DNA of 5,126 nt. Origin: an uncultured Bacteroidales bacterium (GTDB lineage Bacteria > Bacteroidota > Bacteroidia > Bacteroidales > P3). The translations under genes were made by a program, and so were the position numbers. Under the pieces are notes generated by a model. The model had not been told where the DNA came from, made no database searches, and saw only the letters and a program-made list of their open reading frames with translations. The stretch spans positions 1 to 5,126 of the forward strand of contig CALEPD010000243.1 of assembly GCA_937910265.1 (NCBI GenBank). The letters are read 5' to 3'. Positions 1 through 5,126 of the stretch are shown piece after piece. Each line of letters opens with the position of its first letter. Position 1 is the first letter of the stretch.

Positions 1-1256
1 GACGCGAGTTGGTCACCCTGGGCTACTTCAAGGAAGAGTCAATCCTTCCCGAGCCACGCCCCAACCGCGAGGACGGCACAGTCGACATCGTCTACAAAGT
101 GGAGGAAGGCCACACCAGCCAATTGCAGTTGCAGGGTGCCTTTACTGGTAGAATGTTTGTGGGGCAGGTGGGTATTCAGCTTACCAACTTTTCGGTCCGC
201 AACATGTTCAATAGTGGAGCATGGAGTCCGCTGCCTTCCGGCGATGGCCAAAAGTTAGGTATCAACTTCGTGTCTAACGGTACAAATTATGGAGCAGTCA
301 ACTTGTCGTTCACCGAACCTTGGTTGGGAGGCAAGCGCCCGCAGTCCTTGAACGTGGCATTCTACCACAATTTCCAAAACGGAGGGTTCTTCTATGATGA
401 GGATGACGAAAAGTACTATTCGTTGAAAATTACCGGTATGGGTGTGTCGTTGACACGACGTCTCAAATGGCCGGATGATTACTTCATACTCTACCAAGGC
501 CTTTCCTATAAGAACTATGTCCTCGACAACTATAATCTCGACAACTATTCCAGCTTGTTCACCGATGGTATATCCAACGACGTGGCTTACGATATAACAC
601 TTAGCCGCAACTCGCTCGATGCACCTTTCTATGCTCGCAGCGGCTCGGAAATCTCAGTTTCGGCTTCCATCACTCCTCCCTATTCCCTCATAAGTGGCAA
701 GGACTTTTCTACCGCAACTCCGCAAGAGAAATTCCGTTGGCTCGAATATTACAAAATCAATGTCCGCGGTTCTTGGATGTTCAATCTCTTGGGTGACGTG
801 GTGCTCAATGCACGCTTCCGCGTAGGTTGGATGGGTCATTATAATGACGACATCGGACTTTCTCCGTTCGGCCGCTTCTATCTTGGCGGCGGTGGTCTGC
901 AGAATTACTATTACGACGGACGTGAAATCATTCCGTTGCGTGGTTACAAGGACCTCTCTGTCGGAGCCAGCTCCTATGGTGGAGGTGCCATGTTCGACAG
1001 GTTCACTCTCGAAATCCGTCAGCCAATTATCGAAAGTTCGGGTACCAGCATCTATGTATTGGGATTCCTCGAAGGCGGTAACTGCTGGAACAACATCAAG
1101 GATTTCCAACCCTTCAAGATGTACAACTCTGCAGGTCTCGGCGTGCGTCTCCAAATACCTATGATGGGTACGCTTGGATTCGATTGGGGTTATGGCTTCG
1201 ATGGTACCTCGGGCGGCAGTCAGTTCCATTTTGTCATAGGTCAAAGTATCGACTAA
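1..1256 (+). CDS. bamA: BamA outer membrane assembly factor, 3' part (N-terminus outside window)
   Basis: BamA is the Omp85-family barrel that folds and inserts outer membrane proteins. The reading frame is already open at base 3, so the TTG at base 9 is an internal Leu codon and the true start lies upstream. Counting that Leu as residue 1, residues 1-32 are the end of the last periplasmic POTRA domain (YFKEE, then TVDIVYKVEEG). The rest is the 16-stranded barrel. Family landmarks are SFTEPWLGG (about 100-108), SRNSLDAPFYARSGSE followed by a TPPYS segment (199-226), and LRGY (310-313, bases 936-947), which matches the VRGF motif of loop 6 that marks Omp85 proteins. The C-terminus FHFVIGQSID aligns with the beta-signal but lacks the usual final aromatic residue. 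The missing part should hold the signal peptide and the other POTRA domains. The first Skp-like gene follows after 15 bases, consistent with one transcript. The family call is firm. Confidence 0.95.
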   Translation, partial: RELVTLGYFKEESILPEPRPNREDGTVDIVYKVEEGHTSQLQLQGAFTGRMFVGQVGIQLTNFSVRNMFNSGAWSPLPSGDGQKLGINFVSNGTNYGAVNLSFTEPWLGGKRPQSLNVAFYHNFQNGGFFYDEDDEKYYSLKITGMGVSLTRRLKWPDDYFILYQGLSYKNYVLDNYNLDNYSSLFTDGISNDVAYDITLSRNSLDAPFYARSGSEISVSASITPPYSLISGKDFSTATPQEKFRWLEYYKINVRGSWMFNLLGDVVLNARFRVGWMGHYNDDIGLSPFGRFYLGGGGLQNYYYDGREIIPLRGYKDLSVGASSYGGGAMFDRFTLEIRQPIIESSGTSIYVLGFLEGGNCWNNIKDFQPFKMYNSAGLGVRLQIPMMGTLGFDWGYGFDGTSGGSQFHFVIGQSID

Positions 1257-1271
1257 TATAATTGGCAGGTA

Positions 1272-1898
1272 ATGAAAAAGGTTATAATAATATGTTTGGT
1301 TCTCCTTTCAGGCGCATTCTCCTGTGCCCAGAAATATGCCAGCGTCAATACCGAATATGTGCTTACCAACATCCCTGACTATGTACAAGCCATGGCACGG
1401 TTGAGTAAGTATGTGCAGGATTGGCAGAAGGAAGTCGATGCCAAGCAGGCCGAAGTCGATAATCTCAGGGCTAATTTTTTACAGGAGGCATATATACTGC
1501 CCGAAAACTTGAAACAACGCCGTCAGCAGGATTTGAAAAACAAGGAGGTTGAACTGAAAGAGTTGCAGCGCCAGCGTTTTGGTGTGGGCGGTGATCTCGA
1601 CAAGAAACGTGCCGAGTTGCTTAAACCCATCCAAGACCGTATCTATGACGCCATCGAGCGAATCGCCATGGAAAAGAAATATGCTTTTGTATTCGATAGG
1701 GCAGGCAACAACACTGTTATTTTTGCCGATGCAAAATACGATATCAGCGACCTCGTGCTCGAGCAGTTGGGCTTCAGTCCGGGCGATGCAGATGCCGAGG
1801 CTGCCCGTCAGCAGGCCGAAAATGCAAATTCCGGCAAACAAGATGACTTCGCCCCCAAACGATCGACAAGCAACAATCAAATGATGCGCCCCAAATAA
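1272..1898 (+). CDS. OmpH/Skp-family periplasmic chaperone (first of two)
   Basis: This 208-residue protein matches the Skp/OmpH family, whose members hold unfolded outer membrane proteins in the periplasm before they reach BamA. Residues 1-19 form a signal peptide (KK, hydrophobic stretch, probable cleavage SCA|QK). The Cys at 18 lacks a good lipobox, so signal peptidase I is more likely than lipidation. The mature protein begins with a beta segment (YASVNTEYVLTNIPDY). A long charged helical region follows (about 45-130), containing FGVGGDLDKKR and LLKPIQDRIYDAIERIA. Closing strands are YAFVFDRAG and NTVIFADAKYDISDLVLEQLG, all typical of the family. Residues from about 171 on form a low-complexity tail rich in Gln, Asn and charged residues that Skp proteins do not need. 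The start is the ATG 15 bases after bamA; no clear Shine-Dalgarno is seen. The position behind bamA and before a paralogue supports the role. Confidence 0.93.
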   Translation: MKKVIIICLVLLSGAFSCAQKYASVNTEYVLTNIPDYVQAMARLSKYVQDWQKEVDAKQAEVDNLRANFLQEAYILPENLKQRRQQDLKNKEVELKELQRQRFGVGGDLDKKRAELLKPIQDRIYDAIERIAMEKKYAFVFDRAGNNTVIFADAKYDISDLVLEQLGFSPGDADAEAARQQAENANSGKQDDFAPKRSTSNNQMMRPK

Positions 1899-1910
1899 TG
1901 ATAATAATTG

Positions 1911-1918
1911 TATATTTG
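1911..1918 (+). promoter_or_regulatory. Candidate Bacteroides-type -7 box before the second Skp-like gene
   Basis: TATATTTG fits the Bacteroides consensus TAnnTTTG and lies in the AT-rich 90-base gap between the two Skp-like genes, about 70 bases before the ATG at 1989. No TTTG is seen at the expected -33 spacing, so this is half a promoter. It may give the second chaperone extra transcription beyond read-through from bamA. The match is by eye only, and short AT-rich motifs occur by chance. Confidence 0.35.
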
Positions 1919-1988
1919 TAAAGCATTATTTTGTCTCGAAACAAGTATAAATAACATAGAAATAATAATTTATAAAGTAAATATTCAA

Positions 1989-2501
1989 ATGAAAAAAACA
2001 TTAATTATTTTTTGTGTGGCTCTTTTCGCCATTATCACCCCGTCAATGGCTCAGAAAAACATCAAACTTGGTCACATCAATTCTAACGACTTGATGCAGA
2101 TTATGCCTGGCCGCGATTCTGCTCAAACCATCTTGCAACAAGAAGTTGCCGACCTCGAGGCTACCCTTACTGCCATGCAGGCTGAAATGCAGCAGCGCTA
2201 CAACGAGTATATGGAAAAGCAAGACCAGTGGTCTGACCTGATCAAGCAAACCAAACAAAAAGAATTGCAAGATATGGGCACACGCATTGAGGAATTCCAG
2301 CAGGAAGCTCAGAGGACACTCCAGACGAGAGAGGCCGAATTGTTGCAGCCCATTATCGACCGTGCCAAGAAGGCTATCGAAGAAGTGGCTAAGGAAGGCA
2401 ATTATACCTATATTTTCGATGCAGGAATCGGAACTCTCCTCTATCAGAGCGACAGCGACGACATTCTTCCTTTGGTAAAGAAAAAACTGGGTCTTAAGTA
2501 A
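1989..2501 (+). CDS. OmpH/Skp-family periplasmic chaperone (second of two)
   Basis: This 170-residue Skp/OmpH homologue is a paralogue of its upstream neighbour and probably also carries outer membrane protein precursors to BamA. I chose the ATG at 1989 because it begins a classic signal peptide (MKKTLIIFC..., cleavage at about SMA|QK, residue 21). The open frame runs further upstream to 1908, but that stretch is AT-rich non-signal sequence. The mature N-terminus KNIKLGHINSNDLMQIMPG is the conserved first strand and helix. Residues of about 45-125 form a long Gln/Glu/Lys-rich coiled-coil-like helical hairpin. LLQPIIDRAKKAIEEVAKEGNYTYIFDAG and the ending DILPLVKKKLGLK are the family's C-terminal signature. 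It is close to the usual Skp length and lacks the long tail of the first copy. A 90-base gap separates the two genes, and a hairpin terminator follows the stop. Confidence 0.94.
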   Translation: MKKTLIIFCVALFAIITPSMAQKNIKLGHINSNDLMQIMPGRDSAQTILQQEVADLEATLTAMQAEMQQRYNEYMEKQDQWSDLIKQTKQKELQDMGTRIEEFQQEAQRTLQTREAELLQPIIDRAKKAIEEVAKEGNYTYIFDAGIGTLLYQSDSDDILPLVKKKLGLK

Positions 2502-2552
2502 TACCTGATTATAACTTTTTACAGAATTCGCAAGTGGACTTGCAATAATGAG

Positions 2553-2608
2553 CAACGGGCGTCTTCCATTGCGGAAGACGCCCGTTGGCATCTTGTCATA
2601 TTTTTTTT
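2553..2608 (+). terminator. Strong hairpin between convergent genes, T-tract offset
   Basis: Bases 2553-2567 and 2573-2587 are a perfect 15-bp GC-rich inverted repeat around a 5-base loop (ATTGC). A run of eight T lies at 2601-2608, 13 bases beyond the stem, so the T-tract is not directly adjacent as in a textbook intrinsic terminator. The hairpin sits 51 bases after the second Skp-like stop and 22 bases from the stop of the converging barrel gene, so it probably ends transcripts from both sides. A smaller repeat, GCAAGT-GG-ACTTGC, lies at 2530-2543 on the Skp side. Confidence 0.75.
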
Positions 2609-2609
2609 G

Positions 2610-3107
2610 TCAGAATCGGAATCCGACGGTCAGCGGGGTCCACAATGAAAAGGTGGTCATGCCGGCAATGCCGACCTCCGAGAAGATTGAACAGCGGTTC
2701 GAGAGCCGGTATTCCGCACCGATGGCAAAACGTCCGAGGAACGCGGGGTCGGGCTCAAGCTGCAAAAACGATCCTCCGACGTCCATCAGCAGGTAGGGCG
2801 ATACTTTCTGTCCGGCATCCAAGATGTAGCGGACAGAGAGGTGGAATGGCATGAATCCTGTGATTCCGTCGCTGAAATCCATAAAGGTGGGGCTGAAGCC
2901 CACTCCGGCCGAAAGGCGGTCGCTGAACTTATAGCGTACCGTATAGTCTGCCATAATGATGTCTGCAGATACGACAATGGAGTTTACGCGTGGCGAAATG
3001 GATAATTCCATCTCGATTTTGTCTGACTTGCCAGTCTCTTGGGCATGAAGGAAATGGCTGTTGCCTACGATCAGGGCTATCAGCGCGATGACGAATCTTT
3101 GTTTCAT
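2610..3107 (-). CDS. Small outer-membrane beta-barrel protein
   Basis: This 165-residue protein starts with a signal peptide (MKQRFVIALIALIVG..., probable cleavage LHA|QE at residue 22). It then shows alternating polar/hydrophobic segments typical of a small, probably 8-stranded, outer membrane barrel: SIVVSADIIMADYTVRYKF, RLSAGVGFSPTFMDF, PFHLSVRYIL, SPYLLMDVGGSFLQL, GRFAIGAEYRL, CSIFSEVGIAG and finally LTVGFRF. It ends in Phe, as expected for a beta-signal recognised by BamA. I do not recognise a specific family; it resembles generic OmpA-barrel-like proteins of Bacteroidota without a periplasmic OmpA domain. Its ATG lies five bases after the stop of the upstream lipoprotein gene, so the two are probably co-transcribed. 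It converges on the Skp genes. Sampled lines are about 53% GC, higher than the neighbouring lipoprotein gene. The function is unknown. Confidence 0.82.
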   Translation of the reverse strand: MKQRFVIALIALIVGNSHFLHAQETGKSDKIEMELSISPRVNSIVVSADIIMADYTVRYKFSDRLSAGVGFSPTFMDFSDGITGFMPFHLSVRYILDAGQKVSPYLLMDVGGSFLQLEPDPAFLGRFAIGAEYRLSNRCSIFSEVGIAGMTTFSLWTPLTVGFRF

Positions 3108-3112
3108 ATGAA

Positions 3113-4104
3113 TTAGTTGTTAAATTTAAAATTGAAACCACTTCCCAAACTATATTCTTGGGTTTTTAAATCCCAATAATTGACGCAGAGATGTCCCATG
3201 TCACTATGTTTTGTTATCTTGAATTTTACACTTGGAGAGGAGCCAATTTGATAGTTCCCGTTACTGTCTTTGTATGTTGAGCTCAACGCAAGAGTAACTT
3301 CATATTCTTTTGTAAGGTCTTCTTCGCTCCAAGAAAATGTCCATTTTTGTCCGTCTAGTTCAGGATCCCAATTATTTATATTGACATTGCAATTCCACCA
3401 ACATCCTGCAATATCCGCTCTTTTGGGTTGTGGTGTTATCCAGTCAATGCAGCGAATTTCTTTCGATGAGTTTGGTCCGACTCCTGAATACACGTGGAGT
3501 ACCAATTCGGGTTTACCCCGTACCCATGATTCGAAACTACGGAGAGCGGCCTTGTCATCAAATTTCAAATAACCTATCGTAAGCATTGCTCCAGGAACCC
3601 TTTCTGAACCATACCAAGTTGCACTCGAAGAAAATCCGGAAGGTTGTCCTAGGTTGTCAATTGATCGTACGGTATAAGTGTAACGTGTGTTGGCTTCAAT
3701 ATCGGTATCAATATAATTGTTCACATTTGTGTTTGTTGTTGCAATTAGCTGCAAATCTGAACCAAGTGTTTGACGATATATTTGATATCCGTGGTCGTCA
3801 GCAACATCAGGCCATTCTAACCATAACTCATTTGCATTATTCCCATACTTTAAGACAAGGGTTGTAGGTGCCGATGATCCAGAATTGTTACTGTTAGAGT
3901 CTTGTGAAGAATAGTTTTGGTACTTTAGGTTTCCATCTCTGTCAAATCTTTCGGATACTCCGACTACAATAAAAGGGACGCTAGGCTCTTAGTGGAAGTC
4001 GTTTTGGTTTGTAAGAGATCCTCTTTTGTGCATCCCCACAATGCAAGGGTTAGCGCGATGATGCCAACTCCTGTTCGAAATACTTTTGCAGCTGATTTTT
4101 TCAT
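3113..4104 (-). pseudogene. Frameshifted FN3-domain surface lipoprotein
   Basis: Two minus-strand frames together make one lipoprotein gene. Frame 1 starts at ATG 4104-4102 and reads MKKSAAKVFRTG, then GIIALTLALWGCTKEDLL. This is a signal-peptidase-II leader with lipobox LWGC, lipidated Cys25 and an acidic ED soon after. Frame 1 ends at TAG 3964-3966 after 46 codons. Frame 2 is open from 3988 to the TAA at 3113-3115 and has no ATG or GTG near its upstream end, where TAA 3989-3991 closes it. Adding one base at about 3988-3991 joins them as TSTK|EPSVPF and gives 330 residues. These hold a Ser/Asn-rich linker (about 62-78), a fibronectin type III domain (about 79-165, with LWLEWPDV, YQIYRQ and TRYTYTVRSID) and an unrecognised Trp-rich beta-type domain (about 166-330). 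Loss, sequencing error and assembly error cannot be told apart here. The stop is five bases before the barrel gene. The gene is AT-richer (sampled lines 37-40% GC). Confidence 0.82.
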
Positions 4105-4137
4105 GGTAACTCGTTGAAATTTTGTTGGTTGTTTTAA

Positions 4138-4162
4138 TTGTTAAAATTGTTTTTTTTAACAA
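4138..4162. repeat. AT-rich 9-bp inverted repeat in the divergent intergenic region
   Basis: TTGTTAAAA (4138-4146) and TTTTAACAA (4154-4162) are perfect inverted copies around a 7-base T-rich loop; a run of eight T covers 4150-4157. The repeat overlaps the candidate -7 box of the lipoprotein gene, so it could be an operator or form a weak hairpin in that gene's leader. Because it is made almost only of A and T, it may also be chance. Confidence 0.35.
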
Positions 4163-4167
4163 AAATA
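4160..4167 (-). promoter_or_regulatory. Candidate -7 box for the lipoprotein/barrel genes
   Basis: Read on the minus strand, these bases are TATTTTTG, a full match to TAnnTTTG. They lie 56 bases upstream of the lipoprotein ATG (4104), implying a leader of roughly 50 bases. No TTTG is seen about 20 bases further upstream. The missing -33 element would fit an activator-dependent promoter, and a palindrome at 4191-4204 is about 40 bases from the expected transcription start. Confidence 0.45.
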
Positions 4168-4190
4168 CATAAAACGAATCATTTTCGTAC

Positions 4191-4249
4191 TACATTAATA
4201 TGTAAAAAGTTGTTCTGTATGAATAATTTACACATTAATGTAAAAAAAT
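4191..4249. repeat. Two similar palindromic motifs, possible regulator operators
   Basis: TACATTAATATGTAAAAAG (4191-4209) and CACATTAATGTAAAAAAAT (4231-4249) share ACATTAAT, then GTAAAAA, and begin exactly 40 bases apart. The first contains the inverted pair TACAT/ATGTA with a 4-base spacer. The second contains the perfect 10-bp palindrome ACATTAATGT (4232-4241) inside a wider TTTACA/TGTAAA pair (4227-4244). An 8-bp palindrome ATGTACAT follows at 4250-4257. Spacing close to four helical turns and dyad symmetry suit a dimeric regulator, with the adjacent LuxR-type protein the obvious candidate. No operator of this protein is known to me. Confidence 0.45.
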
Positions 4250-5001
4250 ATGTACATTTGCAACATGATTCAAACAGGTTGTTATATATGTTGCAAATAA
4301 TAGAAGACGAAATAAGAAAATCGGCATATGTCGAGTTCGCGGAATATCTGTCTCGGATACATTACAAAGAGGTGGTTTTGTATGATCTTTGTAAGCGGCA
4401 GTTCTTCTTTGTCTCGGATAGTTACTTTGTCGCCAAGGGCTATTTTGAGAAGTATTTGGGGTATCCTATCGAAACTTTTAGGGGAGTGATGTTGCCGGAA
4501 GAAGCTGCTGTTATCCGGAAAGCCAACCTGCTGTTGCATGAGATGACTCGGTCTATGCCTAAGGAACTTGTCGAGAAGATGGTCGTTTCATGTTGCTTCA
4601 ATATAAATTTTGATGGAAAGATACGATCGGTATCTCATTCATATTATGGACTTCAGTATGATTCTGATGGCTGCCAGAAATATATTGTAGCGATGGTATC
4701 GCCGACAATACGTGAAGACGGTTTTTCGATGTTTTGCTCAAATAAAGACGAGAATGTCTCATACCGTTATGATGTAAATAAAGAGCAATGGATACGGGAG
4801 GCGGTCGTGACGCTTTCTGAGAATGAGAAACTAATGATTCATCTGTCAATGAAAGGCTATTCTGTGGAAAAGATAGCTTTGGGAATGTGCAAGTCGGTGG
4901 ATGCGGTTCGGTTTTATCGCAAGCAGTTGTTTGCAAAACTGCGGGTGAAAAACATCTCGGCCGCTATTGACAAGGTGCAGGAATACGGGTTGTTGAAATA
5001 G
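4219..5001 (+). CDS. LuxR-type transcriptional regulator with PAS-like sensor region
   Basis: This 260-residue protein (from ATG 4219) is a DNA-binding regulator. Residues of about 197-260 are a LuxR/GerE helix-turn-helix: LSENEKLMIHLSMKGYSVEKIA, then SVDAVRFYRKQLFAKLRV and ISAAIDK match the family pattern of an acidic first helix, G-S-x-x-x-IA, a V-x-x-Y/H recognition helix and KL-x-V. The region before it looks PAS-like (VVLYDLCKRQFFFVSDSYFVAKGYFEKYLGYPIE at about 52-85, later strands YIVAMVSP), a layout common in Bacteroidales regulators. No receiver domain or Asp phosphorylation pocket is seen, so it is not a response regulator of the usual kind, and its ligand is unknown. The start is uncertain: ATG 4219 keeps a long stop-free AT-rich stretch, while ATG 4288 (237 residues) would suit the -7 box at 4253. 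It is divergent from the lipoprotein gene and may control it. Confidence 0.88.
   Translation: MNNLHINVKKYVHLQHDSNRLLYMLQIIEDEIRKSAYVEFAEYLSRIHYKEVVLYDLCKRQFFFVSDSYFVAKGYFEKYLGYPIETFRGVMLPEEAAVIRKANLLLHEMTRSMPKELVEKMVVSCCFNINFDGKIRSVSHSYYGLQYDSDGCQKYIVAMVSPTIREDGFSMFCSNKDENVSYRYDVNKEQWIREAVVTLSENEKLMIHLSMKGYSVEKIALGMCKSVDAVRFYRKQLFAKLRVKNISAAIDKVQEYGLLK
4253..4260 (+). promoter_or_regulatory. Candidate -7 box for the LuxR-type gene
   Basis: TACATTTG matches TAnnTTTG, with TTTA (one mismatch to TTTG) at 4227-4230, 22 bases upstream. If used, transcription would start near 4267 and translation must begin at ATG 4288 rather than 4219. The 10-bp palindrome at 4232-4241 would then lie between the two promoter elements, a position suited to repression by the regulator itself. 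It is equally possible that this is a chance match inside the coding sequence. Confidence 0.3.
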
Positions 5002-5126
5002 TGCCAATCATGAGGGTGAGTCCGGATTCTTCGCGGGATGCGGATGTCACGTGGATTTTAATGTTTTTGACCCTTGTCGACATGTCTCAACGATGAGCGT
5101 TGGGCCGCAGGCGAAAAATCAACGGG
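5002..5126. other. Right-edge sequence without a supported gene
   Basis: No ORF of convincing length is seen on either strand and no terminator with a T-tract follows the regulator. A 5-bp hairpin CAACG/CGTTG (5088-5102) lacks a U-run. An ATG at 5093 opens a frame that stays open for 11 codons to the window edge (MSVGPQAKNQR). It could be the start of a short gene, but nothing here proves it. Confidence 0.3.

Noticed and set aside
654..1244. Long minus-strand open frame (196 codons) inside bamA
   Set aside because: It lies antisense to a clearly recognised BamA barrel, and its translation has no signal peptide, domain or plausible protein character; it is a shadow of the coding strand.
2043..2591. 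Minus-strand open frame (182 codons) across the second Skp-like gene and the terminator
   Set aside because: It runs antisense through a recognised Skp gene and into the terminator hairpin; no independent evidence of coding.
2548..2854. Two overlapping plus-strand frames opposite the barrel gene
   Set aside because: They cover the terminator and the antisense of a signal-peptide-bearing barrel gene; the translations are Arg/Pro-rich shadow sequence.
3988..4006. Programmed ribosomal frameshift in the lipoprotein gene
   Set aside because: No X-XXY-YYZ slippery heptamer is found where needed, and the downstream frame has a stop at 3989-3991, leaving almost no window for a -1 shift; a mutation or sequence error is simpler.
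5079..5126. Small hairpin and short open frame at the right edge, considered as a terminator or gene start
   Set aside because: The stem is five pairs without a U-run, and the frame has only 11 codons inside the window, so neither can be called with confidence.

Overview
The window looks like chromosomal DNA of a Bacteroidota bacterium, most likely order Bacteroidales. The evidence is the bamA gene followed by two OmpH/Skp-family chaperone genes, an arrangement common in that phylum. In addition, start codons are preceded by A-rich sequence rather than clear Shine-Dalgarno motifs, several TAnnTTTG boxes (the Bacteroides-type -7 element) sit upstream of genes, and the regulator has the PAS-like plus LuxR-HTH layout familiar in that group. 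I cannot name the family or species from sequence alone.

Left part (1-2608, + strand): the 3' end of bamA (end of the last POTRA domain plus the whole beta-barrel), then two tandem Skp/OmpH-like periplasmic chaperone genes, then a strong hairpin. Together these form an outer-membrane-protein assembly cluster: the Skp-like proteins would carry unfolded outer membrane proteins across the periplasm and BamA would insert them.

Middle part (2610-4104, - strand): a two-gene unit converging on the first cluster. The upstream gene encodes a lipoprotein with a signal-peptidase-II leader, a Ser/Asn-rich linker, one fibronectin type III domain and an unrecognised C-terminal domain. As given, it is broken by a one-base frameshift at about 3988-3991, so a frame-by-frame reading shows only an N-terminally truncated FN3 piece. 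Five bases after it comes a small outer-membrane beta-barrel protein.

Right part (4105-5126): an AT-rich divergent intergenic region with candidate promoters in both directions and two similar palindromic motifs 40 bp apart, then a + strand LuxR-type regulator with a PAS-like sensor region. The layout suggests, but does not prove, that this regulator controls itself and the divergent lipoprotein/barrel pair. The last 125 bases hold no gene I can support.

I see no mobile element, CRISPR array, RNA gene or clearly new system. The most notable items are the frameshifted surface lipoprotein and the paired palindromes between it and the regulator.
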